From: a virus | Strand: one strand, 5' to 3' | DNA length: 42,230 bases | IMG/VR virus record: IMGVR_UViG_3300030060_003155 | Coordinates: 1 to 42,230 of that record | In this document: in pieces, positions 10,222 to 18,915 of the stretch | Position numbering within the stretch: position 1 is the stretch's first letter | How the letters are laid out: each line of letters begins with the position of its first letter | The notes under the pieces: generated by a model | Databases searched by the model: none | What the model saw: only the letters and a program-made list of their open reading frames with translations | What the model was told of the DNA's origin: nothing | Made by a program: the position numbers and the translations under genes

Positions 10222-12605
10222 TACAAGATGAAGAAGATATTGTTCTTGATGAACAAGACGAAGAGCCAATTAATGTAGAAATTATACAACCTGCAGAAGA
10301 TATACAAGCAGATGAAGAATCTATACAAGAGGAGGCTGACGATTTTTTTTCTAATGTAGCCGAAACATTAGACGACACTACTTTATCTAGACTTGCTAGT
10401 GAACTAATAACTGATTTTAAAAAAGACAAAGAGTCTAGAAGTGATTGGGAAAAAGCGTATACAAGTGGACTAGATTTACTAGGTTTTAAATACAACGATG
10501 AGTCTCAACCTTTTCAAGGAGCAAGTTCTGTTACACATCCTTTATTAGCAGAGTCTGTTACTCAATTTCAAGCACAAGCTTATAAAGAATTGTTACCTGC
10601 ATCTGGTCCTGTCAATACTCAAGTAGTTGGAGATAACACAACAGAGAAAACTGAACAAGCTAAAAGAGTAAAAGATTTTATGAACTATATGATTACAGAA
10701 GTTATGGAAGAGTATACTCCGGACTTTGATCAATTGTTATTCTATCTACCTTTAGCAGGTTCTGCTTTTAAAAAAATTTATTACGATGAAGTAATGCAGA
10801 GAGCAATATCAAAGTTTGTGCCTGCAGAAGATTTAGTTGTTCCTTACTACGCTACAGATTTAAAAGAATGCGAAAGAATAACACACATAGTTAAGATGAG
10901 TGAGAATGATGTTTTAAAGAAACAACAAGCTGGGTTTTATAAAGATGTGGACATTCTACCTAGCAGAATGGAAGGCGATGACATACAAGAAAAATACAAT
11001 GAGATGGAAGGGGTGCAAGAAAGAGGAGACCAAGATTATCAATTCAATGTATTAGAAATGCATGTCGATTTAGATATTGAAGAATATGGTATGGAGAAAG
11101 AAGAAAAAAATATTAAGATACCTTACATTGTAACTATAGATGAAGGATCACAAGAAATACTATCTATATATAGAAACTATAGACCTGATGATCCTTTGAT
11201 GAGACGCAACGAATATTTTATACATTACAAGTTTTTACCAGGTCTGGGTTTTTATGGGTTTGGATTAACACATATGATTGGTAGTTTATCAAGAACTGCA
11301 ACTGCTGCACTAAGACAATTACTAGATGCAGGTACTTTAAGTAATTTACCAGCTGGCTTCAAGACAAGAGGACTGCGAATCAGAGATGATGATCAACCTT
11401 TTCAACCTGGAGAATTCAGGGATGTTGATGCACCAGGTGGAAATATAAAAGACCAATTTATGATGTTACCATTTAAAGAGCCAAGCCAAGTGTTGATGCA
11501 GCTTTTAGGGTTCGTGGTACAAGCTGGACAAAAATTTGCAGGTGTGATGGACATGCAAACCGGGGAAGATAAGCAAAACAGAGCTGTGGGTACTACCCTA
11601 GCTCTGTTGGAGCGTGGATCTCGAGTCATGAGTGCCATACACAAGCGTTGTTATTATGCAATGCGACTAGAATTTAGACTTTTAGCCAATGTTTTTGGCA
11701 CTTATCTACCTCCATCTTATCCTTATGCTGTTGTTGGTGGTGATAGAATGATAAAAATGATGGATTTTAGTCCAGAAGTGGACATAATACCTGTTGCTGA
11801 CCCAAATATTTTTAGTTTGTCGCAAAGAATTACGCTTGCAAGCCAACAATTGCAAGTTGCACAGTCAAATCCTCAAATGCACGACCTAAGAGAGGCTTAT
11901 AAAAGAGTATATGAGGCTATGGGGACAAAAAACATTGATAAAATTTTAAAACCTGTGGCAAAACCATCACCAAGAGACCCTGGTGTAGAAAATGCGGGTG
12001 CTTTACGAATGGAAGTCCCTGTTGCTTTTTATTTTCAAAACCACGATGCACATATTGCATCGCATGTAGCGTTTATGAAAACAAGAATGGTACAAGTAAA
12101 CCCTATGGTGCATGCATTATTGACTGCTCATGTTATGGAACACATAAGTTATAAATCTAGAGCACAAGTTTTATTAGATGTAAAACAAAATAGACCAGAT
12201 TTAGTGGAACTAGAAGCAGCTAATCCTGAAATGTATTTAGCAGAAACAGAAAGTATGATTGCAGAACAAATAGCAGCACTTACACAAATGTATTTAGAGG
12301 GAGAGCAACAAACTAAAGAGCCAGAGCCATTGGTAATGTTGAAAAATAGAGAACTTGATTTACGAGCTATGGAATTGCAAAACAGAGCACAATCTAGTAT
12401 GATGGATATGCAAAGAAAATCAGAAGAGTTCGATGAAAAGATAGACTTAGAAAAAATGAAGAGAGAAGATGCTGAAGCTGCATCTAATGAAAGAATTAGA
12501 GTAGCTGATGAAAAATTAGATTTAGCAGAAATGAAAATAAGAAACGATATGGAGCGTAAAAATGAAGGGCAAAAGACAAGGGCCACCACCAAAAAAGGGA
12601 CCTAG
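10218..12605 (+). CDS. portal protein, P22 type
   Basis: The 795 residues fit P22-type portals. After an acidic disordered N-terminus (1-45) come SDWEKAYTSGLDLLG, FQGASSVTHPLLAESVTQFQ (broken across this sentence as FQGASSVTHP then LLAESVTQ) and EVMEEYTPDFDQLLFYLPLAGSAFKK, here cited as DQLLFYLPLAGSAFKK. The central GFYGFGLTHMIG, TAALRQLLDAG and RAVGTTLALLERGS segments form the stem/clip part typical of the family. The last 120 residues are a Gln/Glu/Lys-rich coiled coil, like the P22 barrel. Twelve copies would form the DNA channel on which TerL docks. The 3' end overlaps the next gene by 44 nt. Confidence 0.9.
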   Translation: MIQDEEDIVLDEQDEEPINVEIIQPAEDIQADEESIQEEADDFFSNVAETLDDTTLSRLASELITDFKKDKESRSDWEKAYTSGLDLLGFKYNDESQPFQGASSVTHPLLAESVTQFQAQAYKELLPASGPVNTQVVGDNTTEKTEQAKRVKDFMNYMITEVMEEYTPDFDQLLFYLPLAGSAFKKIYYDEVMQRAISKFVPAEDLVVPYYATDLKECERITHIVKMSENDVLKKQQAGFYKDVDILPSRMEGDDIQEKYNEMEGVQERGDQDYQFNVLEMHVDLDIEEYGMEKEEKNIKIPYIVTIDEGSQEILSIYRNYRPDDPLMRRNEYFIHYKFLPGLGFYGFGLTHMIGSLSRTATAALRQLLDAGTLSNLPAGFKTRGLRIRDDDQPFQPGEFRDVDAPGGNIKDQFMMLPFKEPSQVLMQLLGFVVQAGQKFAGVMDMQTGEDKQNRAVGTTLALLERGSRVMSAIHKRCYYAMRLEFRLLANVFGTYLPPSYPYAVVGGDRMIKMMDFSPEVDIIPVADPNIFSLSQRITLASQQLQVAQSNPQMHDLREAYKRVYEAMGTKNIDKILKPVAKPSPRDPGVENAGALRMEVPVAFYFQNHDAHIASHVAFMKTRMVQVNPMVHALLTAHVMEHISYKSRAQVLLDVKQNRPDLVELEAANPEMYLAETESMIAEQIAALTQMYLEGEQQTKEPEPLVMLKNRELDLRAMELQNRAQSSMMDMQRKSEEFDEKIDLEKMKREDAEAASNERIRVADEKLDLAEMKIRNDMERKNEGQKTRATTKKGT

Positions 12606-12750
12606 TCCTTTAGGATTAAAAATAGGAATTATGATTGCAATTAGCAAACCTGTTCCAGGTTGTCCTCATAGAGAAGGTGGTGTAAAAAGCGACATCAAAG
12701 GTATAAGTGATGTTCAAGTTAAAGGTAAAAAATTTATAGGAGTTAAATAA
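12562..12750 (+). CDS. small basic Pro/Gly protein overlapping portal (62 aa)
   Basis: The gene starts in another frame within the portal coiled coil (ATGGAGCGTAAAAATG gives a GGAG site 9 nt before the ATG). KRQGPPPKKGPSPLGLK (residues 4-20) precedes a GCPHREGGVKSDIKG segment with Cys and His, and the end is VKGKKFIGVK. I recall similar Cys-Pro-His-Arg peptides beside portal genes in marine phage contigs, without a function. Its stop overlaps the holin ATG by one base. Confidence 0.65.
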   Translation: MKGKRQGPPPKKGPSPLGLKIGIMIAISKPVPGCPHREGGVKSDIKGISDVQVKGKKFIGVK

Positions 12751-13139
12751 TGGCACTTACTGCATTAATAGGACCAGCAACCAAACTTATTGGAAAATTT
12801 GTAAGAGACAAAGATAAAGCAGCACAACTAAGTCATGAAATATCTACGATGGCAGAAAAACATGCTCAAGAATTAGCTCTTGCTCAAATAAAATTAAACA
12901 CAGAAGAAGCAAAAGGTAATTGGTTTCAATCATCGTGGAGACCCTTGTGCGGATGGATTTGTGCAATATCGCTAGGAATAAATTTCATGGTCTCGCCAAT
13001 TTGTGCAGGTTTTGGCATTACAATACCACAAGCTGACATGAGTGTCATGATGCCTCTTTTACTCGGAATGTTAGGAATTTCAGGATTACGCAGTTTTGAC
13101 AAGTACAAAAAAGTAGATACTAAACTTATTAAAAAATAA
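12750..13139 (+). CDS. holin, GTA-type three-TM family
   Basis: The 129 residues have the plan of the 3-TM holins linked to gene transfer agents: a helical cytoplasmic N-terminus (to about residue 55), then NWFQSSWRPLCGWICAISL (residues 56-74), the conserved W..SWRP..GW signature at the start of the first membrane helix. A second hydrophobic region (about 75-91) and a third (about 99-114, MMPLLLGMLGISGL) follow, then a basic tail. Such holins open the inner membrane so that the endolysin (18916) can reach the wall. It is coupled to its neighbours by 1-nt overlaps on both sides. Confidence 0.8.
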   Translation: MALTALIGPATKLIGKFVRDKDKAAQLSHEISTMAEKHAQELALAQIKLNTEEAKGNWFQSSWRPLCGWICAISLGINFMVSPICAGFGITIPQADMSVMMPLLLGMLGISGLRSFDKYKKVDTKLIKK

Positions 13140-13345
13140 TGTACGATACTGATACTTTTAGAATAGTTAGACAACTAATAAACAAAAAAATTGAAAATCA
13201 AAAAGAATATGTACTATCTGGTGTAGACACGATGGAGGACCTTATGTATGCTAGAGGTAAATACAACGCTTATAAAGAGTTGCTACAGGACTTTAATGAC
13301 CTGCTTAAAAAGGAGAACGATTTAGATGACTTTGATAAAACCTAA
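13139..13345 (+). CDS. hypothetical helical protein (68 aa)
   Basis: The ATG overlaps the holin stop by one base. The protein is a long helix, with a GVDTMEDLMYARGKYNAY segment (residues 28-45), which I recall from small marine-phage proteins beside portal or holin genes. The acidic end (ENDLDDFDKT) overlaps the GroES gene by 20 nt. No function is known to me. Confidence 0.6.
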   Translation: MYDTDTFRIVRQLINKKIENQKEYVLSGVDTMEDLMYARGKYNAYKELLQDFNDLLKKENDLDDFDKT

Positions 13346-13760
13346 ACGCTATGAAGACAAACTAATATTACCCAAATCAAAAAAACCTAACATACCTATG
13401 ACGCAACAAGAGCGTGAAGAGTATTACGATATTTTACCAAAACCTACCGGATATAGATTGTTAGTCAAACCGCACATCCCAAAAGATAAAACAGAGGGAG
13501 GTGTATTTCTATCAGATCAAACACAAGAAACTATGGAGGTCACAACAGTAGTTGGTTTAGTTATTAAAATGGGTTCTTTATGTTATAAAGATGAAACTAA
13601 ATTCCCTTCTGGACCTTGGTGTAAAGAAGGTCAGTTTGTAATTTATGGAAGATATGCTGGTGCAAGATTTAAAACTAAATATGGAGAGCATCGCATTTTA
13701 AACGATGATGAAATTATAGGAACTATTAAAAAACCCGAGGACATACTCGCATTATTTTAG
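13326..13760 (+). CDS. groES: GroES-like co-chaperonin
   Basis: After a 37-residue N-terminal extension the GroES fold is recognisable: KPTGYRLLVKPHIPKDKTEG (about residues 39-58), GVFLSDQTQET as the mobile loop, VTTVVGLVIKMGS, and WCKEGQFVIYGRYAGARFK as the core beta-barrel, closing with HRILNDDEIIGTI. Seven copies would cap host GroEL, as phage T4 gp31 does, to fold the capsid protein. Its position between portal and scaffold genes supports a role in capsid folding. The long N-terminal extension is not usual for bacterial GroES. Confidence 0.88.
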   Translation: MTLIKPKRYEDKLILPKSKKPNIPMTQQEREEYYDILPKPTGYRLLVKPHIPKDKTEGGVFLSDQTQETMEVTTVVGLVIKMGSLCYKDETKFPSGPWCKEGQFVIYGRYAGARFKTKYGEHRILNDDEIIGTIKKPEDILALF

Positions 13761-13768
13761 GAGGTAAT

Positions 13769-14680
13769 ATGGCAGAACAACAACAAATAGAACTAGATAC
13801 AGACGGCATAGAGGAAAAAGAAATACAAATCGAACCTAAAAAAGTTGAAGAAGCACAAGACGATATAGGAACTGTAGATTTAGGATATTCTGATCCAATA
13901 CAAAAAGATGTCAAAGCTGAAGTAAAGAAAGATGCAGAGCCAGATTTAAAAGATGACAATCTTCAAGATCATTCTGATTCTGTGCAAAAAAGAATTAACC
14001 AACTTACTAGAAAAATGAGAGAAGCTGAAAGAAGAGAAAAAGCAGCTTTAGATTATGCAAAAGGATTACAATCAAAATACCAAAAGGTAGAATCAGATTA
14101 TAAAAAAGCAGACAAATCATTTATAGCAGAGTATGAAAACAGAGTAAATTCACAAACAGAGCAAGTTCAAAACAAACTTAAATCAGCTATGCAAGAACAA
14201 AATCATGAAGAAATGATGAAAGCTCAAACAGAGCTAACACAATTAGCTGTTGAAAAAGAAAAAGCAAAGTTGAAAAAAGAACAATATGAAGCTCAAGAAA
14301 AAGAATTACAAACTGATGTAAAAAAACAAGAGACTCAAGCACCTCAACCAGACCCTAGTCCTCGAGCACAAGAGTGGGCAAGCGACAATAAATGGTTTGG
14401 TCAAGATAAGGTTATGACAAATGCTGCCTTTACAATTCATACAGAATTATTGGAAAAGGGGTTTGACCCAGAGTCTGATGATTACTATACTGAAATAGAC
14501 AAGCAATTGCGGGATAATTTTCCCAACAAGTTTGCTACAGAAAAACCGATTCAAACTGTTGCCTCAGCGGGGCGTAAACAGCAAGGTCGCAGAACTGTGA
14601 AACTCACTCGATCACAAGTAGCAATCGCTAAAAGACTAGGAGTGCCATTAGAAGAATACGCTAAATTCGTGAAGGAGTAA
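13769..14680 (+). CDS. scaffolding protein
   Basis: A 303-residue, very charged protein directly before the capsid genes. Residues 1-70 are acidic and disordered. Residues 70-200 are an almost unbroken coiled coil rich in Lys, Glu and Gln. After a Pro-rich hinge, the C-terminus holds WASDNKWFGQD and a short basic helical end (RRTVKLTRSQVAIAKRLGVP), the usual capsid-binding plan of phage scaffolds. It would guide capsid assembly and leave before packaging. AGGAGG before the ATG gives a strong ribosome site. Confidence 0.75.
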   Translation: MAEQQQIELDTDGIEEKEIQIEPKKVEEAQDDIGTVDLGYSDPIQKDVKAEVKKDAEPDLKDDNLQDHSDSVQKRINQLTRKMREAERREKAALDYAKGLQSKYQKVESDYKKADKSFIAEYENRVNSQTEQVQNKLKSAMQEQNHEEMMKAQTELTQLAVEKEKAKLKKEQYEAQEKELQTDVKKQETQAPQPDPSPRAQEWASDNKWFGQDKVMTNAAFTIHTELLEKGFDPESDDYYTEIDKQLRDNFPNKFATEKPIQTVASAGRKQQGRRTVKLTRSQVAIAKRLGVPLEEYAKFVKE

Positions 14681-14686
14681 TAATAT

Positions 14687-15154
14687 ATGAAAGAAAAAAT
14701 AGATAGGACCTCACGCGAGTCCCAAGAAAGAAAAGAAAGACCAAAGTCTTGGACTCCACCATCAAGTCTAGATGCACCCCCTGCACCAAAAGGGTTCAAG
14801 CATCGTTGGATAAGAACCGAGAGTATTGGTTTTATGGATACCGGTAATGTATCTAAAAAACTAAGAGAAGGTTGGGAGTTTGTAAGAGCTGAAGAAATAA
14901 AAAATCAGATCGGAGAACACGATTATCCAGTTGTGCAACAAGGACAGTATCAGGGATTAATTGGGGTTGGTGGCCTTGTGTTGGCAAGGATACCTGAAGA
15001 AGTGGTCGAGCAACGCAGAAAATATTTTGAAAGAGTTACTGAAGATCAAGTAAAATCCGTTGACAACGACATTCTTAGGGAACAACGACCTGAGATGCCT
15101 GTCAATATTGACAGACAATCTCGTGTAAGTTTTGGTGGCTCTCGTAAGAAATGA
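14687..15154 (+). CDS. conserved phage head-region protein (155 aa)
   Basis: Located between scaffold and decoration-like genes. A Pro-rich start (WTPPSSLDAPPAPKGFKHRW, residues 22-41) leads into RTESIGFMDTGNVSKKLREG and a short beta domain (LIGVGGLVLARIPEE), then a charged helix and a basic tail. The WTPPS..D.P..PkG..hRWiR pattern recurs at this position in marine phage contigs from memory, probably as a minor head protein. No enzymatic motif is seen. Confidence 0.6.
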   Translation: MKEKIDRTSRESQERKERPKSWTPPSSLDAPPAPKGFKHRWIRTESIGFMDTGNVSKKLREGWEFVRAEEIKNQIGEHDYPVVQQGQYQGLIGVGGLVLARIPEEVVEQRRKYFERVTEDQVKSVDNDILREQRPEMPVNIDRQSRVSFGGSRKK

Positions 15155-15191
15155 GAGTCTTTTTGTTAATTATTTTATAAGGAAATAAAAT

Positions 15192-15845
15192 ATGGCTAAT
15201 AGTAATGTAGCTTTTGGTTTGAGACCCTATAACAAAGTGGGTGCAAACTATAATAGTACAGGTACTAATGAGTACAGAATAGCCACAGGAAACACCAACA
15301 GAATTTACCAGGGGTCGCCTGTTATACCTTTGAACACAGGTTTCATTGATATTGTAGGTGCATCCGCAGGCGGTAGTGTTGCAGCGTTGGGTGTTTTTTA
15401 TGGTTGCGAGTATGTCTCAAGTACCACAGGAGAAAGAATTTTCTCTAATAACTGGCCTGGATCTGGAGCTGATACGAATCATCCAGTAAAGGCTTTTGTG
15501 TATGACGATCCAAATCAAGTTTTTCTAGTTGCAGGAGATGCAGATACTGGAACAGCTACTGAAGCAGCTCATAGAGCTAATGTCTTTGGTAACGCTCCAA
15601 TGGTAAATGCAGATGCTGGTAATAATACTACCGGTATTTCAACTGGAGTGCTAGATGTGAGTGGAGTAGCAGATACTGCAACTCTATTTTTAAGAGTTAT
15701 GGGTATAGCAGAAGATCCAGAAAATGCAGATTTTTCTGGTGTAGCTGGTATTCCTTACATTGTTAAATTAAACGCTCACTTCAATTCTAATCAAGCTAGA
15801 TTTGATAGTCAGACGACTTCTCTTTCACTTGGATTACACGCATAG
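15192..15845 (+). CDS. probable capsid decoration or stabilisation protein (217 aa)
   Basis: The Gly/Ala/Thr-rich, beta-strand protein begins MANSNVAFGLRPYNKVG, a start I recall from phage structural proteins placed just before the major capsid gene. No catalytic residues are evident and only one Cys is present. Adjacent, equally beta-rich capsid genes and a good AAGGAAAT site before the ATG suggest high expression. A head decoration role is inferred from place and composition. Confidence 0.65.
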   Translation: MANSNVAFGLRPYNKVGANYNSTGTNEYRIATGNTNRIYQGSPVIPLNTGFIDIVGASAGGSVAALGVFYGCEYVSSTTGERIFSNNWPGSGADTNHPVKAFVYDDPNQVFLVAGDADTGTATEAAHRANVFGNAPMVNADAGNNTTGISTGVLDVSGVADTATLFLRVMGIAEDPENADFSGVAGIPYIVKLNAHFNSNQARFDSQTTSLSLGLHA

Positions 15846-15854
15846 GAGTTAAAT

Positions 15855-16769
15855 ATGGCAATATCTAGAACACAATTAGTAAAAGAGTTAGAACCAGGCT
15901 TGAACGCTTTATTCGGTTTGGAATATAACAGGTATGAAAATGAGCATACACAGATTTATGCTAACATTGAACAATCAGACAGAGCTTTTGAAGAAGAAGT
16001 AATGCTTAGTGGTTTCGGCTCAGCTCCAGTTAAAGCTGAGGGTGCCGCAGTAACTTTTGATGACGCAAATGAGTCATTTACTGCAAGGTACACACACGAA
16101 ACTATCGCTATGGCATTTGCTATTACGGAAGAAGCTATAGAGGACAATTTGTATGATAGACTAGCTGCAAGATATACAAGAGCTTTAGCTAGATCAATGT
16201 CAAACACCAAGCAAGTAAAATCTGCTAATGTATTAAACAATGCATTTAGTAGTTCATTTACAGGCGGTGATGGTGTGTCATTGTTAAATGCAAATCATCC
16301 ATTATTGAGTGGTGGTACTTTTAGTAACACTTTATCTACTGCAAGTGATTTATCAGAGACTTCATTAGAACAATCTTTGATTGACATTGCTGCATTTGTA
16401 GATGAAAGAGGTTTAAAAATATCTCTACAAGGTGTTAAGTTGATAATTCCAAAAGAGTTACAATTTACTGCTGAGAGAATTTTAAGATCTCCACAAAGAG
16501 TCGGTACTGCAGATAATGATATAAATGCATTAGCAAATATGGGTATGATACCACAAGGCTATGTAATTAATCATTTCTTGACAGATACTGATGCTTTTTT
16601 CATTACGACAGACGCTCCTAACGGCATGAAAATGTTCGTAAGAAGCCCAATAAAAACTGCTATTGAAGGAGACTTTGATACAGGAAATGTTAGGTTTAAG
16701 GCTAGAGAGAGATATTCTTTTGGTTTCTCAGATCCAAGAGGTATGTTTGGTTCTCCAGGAGCTGCGTAA
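15855..16769 (+). CDS. major capsid protein (Mu gpT-like, HK97 fold)
   Basis: The 304 residues carry the recognisable gpT-type pattern: RTQLVKELEPGLNALFGLEY (residues 5-24), AEGAAVTFDDANESFTARYTH with the E-loop region (cut here to TARYTHETIAMAFAITEEA), ArmSNTKQV, LLNANHPL (His at about 145), then NGMKMFVRSPI and the end RGMFGSPGAA. This is the standard capsid subunit of many podo- and siphophages and it is the only capsid candidate here. It ends the packaging/head transcription unit: a strong terminator follows 19 nt after the stop. Confidence 0.88.
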   Translation: MAISRTQLVKELEPGLNALFGLEYNRYENEHTQIYANIEQSDRAFEEEVMLSGFGSAPVKAEGAAVTFDDANESFTARYTHETIAMAFAITEEAIEDNLYDRLAARYTRALARSMSNTKQVKSANVLNNAFSSSFTGGDGVSLLNANHPLLSGGTFSNTLSTASDLSETSLEQSLIDIAAFVDERGLKISLQGVKLIIPKELQFTAERILRSPQRVGTADNDINALANMGMIPQGYVINHFLTDTDAFFITTDAPNGMKMFVRSPIKTAIEGDFDTGNVRFKARERYSFGFSDPRGMFGSPGAA

Positions 16770-16787
16770 TTTTATTAACATAATCTT

Positions 16788-16817
16788 AAAAGGGGCTTAC
16801 AAGAGCCCCTTTTTTTT
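16788..16817 (+). terminator. strong intrinsic terminator after major capsid gene
   Basis: AAAAGGGGCT (16788-16797) and AGCCCCTTTT (16804-16813) form a 10-bp stem over TACAAG and run into more T (to 16817). Confidence 0.95.
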
Positions 16818-16847
16818 GTATACTGTAATTACCGAGATTTTTTTACT

Positions 16848-16887
16848 GATATAGACTGGCTCGGCAGACACCCTAGAGGACTATATC
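16848..16887 (+). promoter_or_regulatory. inverted repeat in leader of the 16907 gene
   Basis: GATATAG (16848-16854) and CTATATC (16881-16887) pair around a 26-nt GC-rich loop. TATAGACTGGCTCGG (16850-16864) resembles TATAGACTTTCTCGG at 4751-4765. No good -10 lies at the right distance from TAGACT, so it is a leader structure or a control site rather than a clear promoter. Confidence 0.4.
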
Positions 16888-16906
16888 TTTTACTAGGAGA
16901 TAAATT

Positions 16907-18025
16907 ATGGCGACAACAACTTTCTCAGGTCCAATACGATCTGAAAACGGTATGCAGCTTATTAGCAAAAATACCACTACAGGAAAAATTAGAGATAGGT
17001 CTAGAGGAGATTATCCTCAAGATTCTAGAAGATATGACTTGTGGGAATACTTTAATCAACTACCAGCATTAAATGGTTATCTTACTGCATCTGAAGTAAA
17101 AGATTTTGGAAGTATTGCCGATGGTGATGAAGAGGCAGAAGAGGTTACAGTTACTGGTGCTGTACTAGGGGATTTTGCACTTGCATCTTTAAGTATTGAT
17201 AGCACAGATTTAGTAGTTACAGCTGGAGTGACAGCTGCTAATACAGTTACAGTAGTAGTTTTAAATAATACAGGTGGTGCAATAGATTTAGGTTCTGCAA
17301 CTTTGGCAGTAAGAGTTTTTAAACAAGGTAATGTTACTTTTGATAAAAATAAAGATTTTGAAGTATTAGGAACTAATATGACTGATGCTTTAGTGGCTTT
17401 TCCTACTGCTCACGCAGGTATGAAGATGACAACTGCAGGTGCTGACCAAGACCAAGCTATATTAGCACCTCATTTAGATTCAGGTCAAACTGCTTGGACT
17501 GGTGTTTTATGGGGAACAGAAAACTCTATTAGATATGAGACTTCTATTGATATAACTAATATTACAAATGTAAAAGTTTGGGCAGGTTTTAAAAAAACCA
17601 ATGACCAGGTGGTAGCTACTGATGCCAATCAACTATTTTTTAAATTTCAAACTGATGCTACTAATAGTGAAACATTTGCTGACTTTACAAAGTTGCATTT
17701 TATTCATTCAATTGGTGGAGTTGATTTTATATCACAATTACCAATCACAGTTGCAGCAAATACACAAATACATTTAGTTATTGAAGTGGATGCTAATAGA
17801 AAAGCTACTATTTTTGTCAATGGTATACAATATAATGTTACTACTGAATCAGGTACAACTGGTACTGCTGTAACAGAGGTATTACCTAGTCAAATAGCTA
17901 CAAAAACTGCAGCATTGACTGATGATGAAGATTTTATACCTTATGTAGGAATAGAGGCAGGTGCTGCAGAAGCTAAAACTTTAAATGTTCAATATTTAAG
18001 TTGTAGTAGAAATGTTTTTGAATAG
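16907..18025 (+). CDS. virion structural protein with lectin-like domain (372 aa)
   Basis: Residues 1-60 hold TTFSGPIRSENGMQ, a start I recall from phage head or fibre proteins. A beta-rich central domain contains GSIADGDEEAEEVTVTGAVL and a VNNTGGAIDLGSATLAV-like strand set. The C-terminal 200 residues look like a jelly-roll (VKVWAGFKKTND..., TQIHLVIEVDANRK, FVNGIQYNV), as in concanavalin-type lectins. It may be a head fibre or decoration that binds glycans. An AGGAGAT site precedes the ATG, and the same site precedes the next gene. Confidence 0.6.
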   Translation: MATTTFSGPIRSENGMQLISKNTTTGKIRDRSRGDYPQDSRRYDLWEYFNQLPALNGYLTASEVKDFGSIADGDEEAEEVTVTGAVLGDFALASLSIDSTDLVVTAGVTAANTVTVVVLNNTGGAIDLGSATLAVRVFKQGNVTFDKNKDFEVLGTNMTDALVAFPTAHAGMKMTTAGADQDQAILAPHLDSGQTAWTGVLWGTENSIRYETSIDITNITNVKVWAGFKKTNDQVVATDANQLFFKFQTDATNSETFADFTKLHFIHSIGGVDFISQLPITVAANTQIHLVIEVDANRKATIFVNGIQYNVTTESGTTGTAVTEVLPSQIATKTAALTDDEDFIPYVGIEAGAAEAKTLNVQYLSCSRNVFE

Positions 18026-18035
18026 GAGATAAATT

Positions 18036-18638
18036 ATGGGTTTACAATTACAAGTTAAATCTTTCAAACCTATCGCAGCCTCAACTACAAGTGTGGCTGC
18101 GGCTCAAACTACTGGAGGTGCCGCTAATCTAACTTTAGCTGGTACAGCTGCAACTTTTAATGGAACAAATACTGCCGCTTTAGTGTCATTTACATCTACC
18201 GGTGATATATCTACTGTTACTTTTACTATAACTGGAACAGATATTAATGGAGATGCACAAACAGAAGAAAAAACAGGACCAAATAATACAACAGTATTTT
18301 CAAGTAAGTTCTTTTTAACTGTTACACAGATTGCTACCTCTGGTGCCGTTGGCACAAATACATCAGCAGGTAATTCTCATCATGCTTTAGGTGCAATTTT
18401 TTCAGGAGCAACTAGAGTGAGAGGAATGAATGCAACTACAGGTGGAACAGCTGATGCAGAAATAAAATTTAGAGAATCATCGGGTGCTGGTACTGTGAAG
18501 TTTTTTTACTCTTCCGCAACAACAACTCAAGATTATATGGAGCCTTACATACCAGATGATGGTATATTGTTTAGAGGTGGAGCTTATATAGAAATGTTGT
18601 CTGGTAGTGTAAAAACAGCTACAGTATATTATGGTTAG
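18036..18638 (+). CDS. beta-rich virion structural protein (200 aa)
   Basis: A Thr/Ala/Gly-rich protein with alternating strands throughout; FKPIAASTTSVAAAQTTGG near the start and YIPDDGILFRGGAYIEML near the end are typical of small phage surface proteins. No catalytic pattern is seen. It shares its AGGAGATAAATTATG start region with the gene at 16907 and probably belongs to the same transcript. The end overlaps the next gene by 8 nt. A head- or tail-surface role is inferred. Confidence 0.6.
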   Translation: MGLQLQVKSFKPIAASTTSVAAAQTTGGAANLTLAGTAATFNGTNTAALVSFTSTGDISTVTFTITGTDINGDAQTEEKTGPNNTTVFSSKFFLTVTQIATSGAVGTNTSAGNSHHALGAIFSGATRVRGMNATTGGTADAEIKFRESSGAGTVKFFYSSATTTQDYMEPYIPDDGILFRGGAYIEMLSGSVKTATVYYG

Positions 18639-18915
18639 AAAAAGAGATAAGCAACCCCCTAAAACTAAAAAATACTTTAGACCAACTAAAACTGGTGCGG
18701 GTATGACAAAAGCGGGGGTTGCAAAATATAGAAGAGATAATCCGGGCAGTAAATTAAAAACAGCTGTAACAGGTAAAGTCAAACCAGGTAGTAAAGCTGC
18801 AAAACGAAGAAAATCTTTCTGTGCAAGAAGTGCAGGACAAATGAAGAAGTTTCCAAAAGCAGCAGCTAATCCTAACTCTAGATTAAGACAAGCAAGAAGA
18901 AGATGGAAGTGTTGA
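18631..18915 (+). CDS. very basic Cys-containing phage protein, DUF6321-like (94 aa)
   Basis: The sequence GAGMTKAGVAKYRRDNPGSK (residues 22-41), then LKTAVTGKVKPGSKAAKRRK and SFCARSAGQMKKFPKAA, fits a small conserved phage family I recall as DUF6321. It ends RRRWKC. About one third of residues are Lys or Arg, so DNA binding within the head or a scaffold-like role is plausible but unproven. It is one of several similar basic, Cys-bearing proteins between 18.6 and 22.8 kb. It ends 1 nt before the endolysin gene. Confidence 0.7.
   Translation: MVRKRDKQPPKTKKYFRPTKTGAGMTKAGVAKYRRDNPGSKLKTAVTGKVKPGSKAAKRRKSFCARSAGQMKKFPKAAANPNSRLRQARRRWKC

Noticed and set aside
16852-16887. promoter TAGACT with TATATC as -10
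   Set aside because: The spacing is about 24 nt, too long for sigma70; kept only as leader structure.
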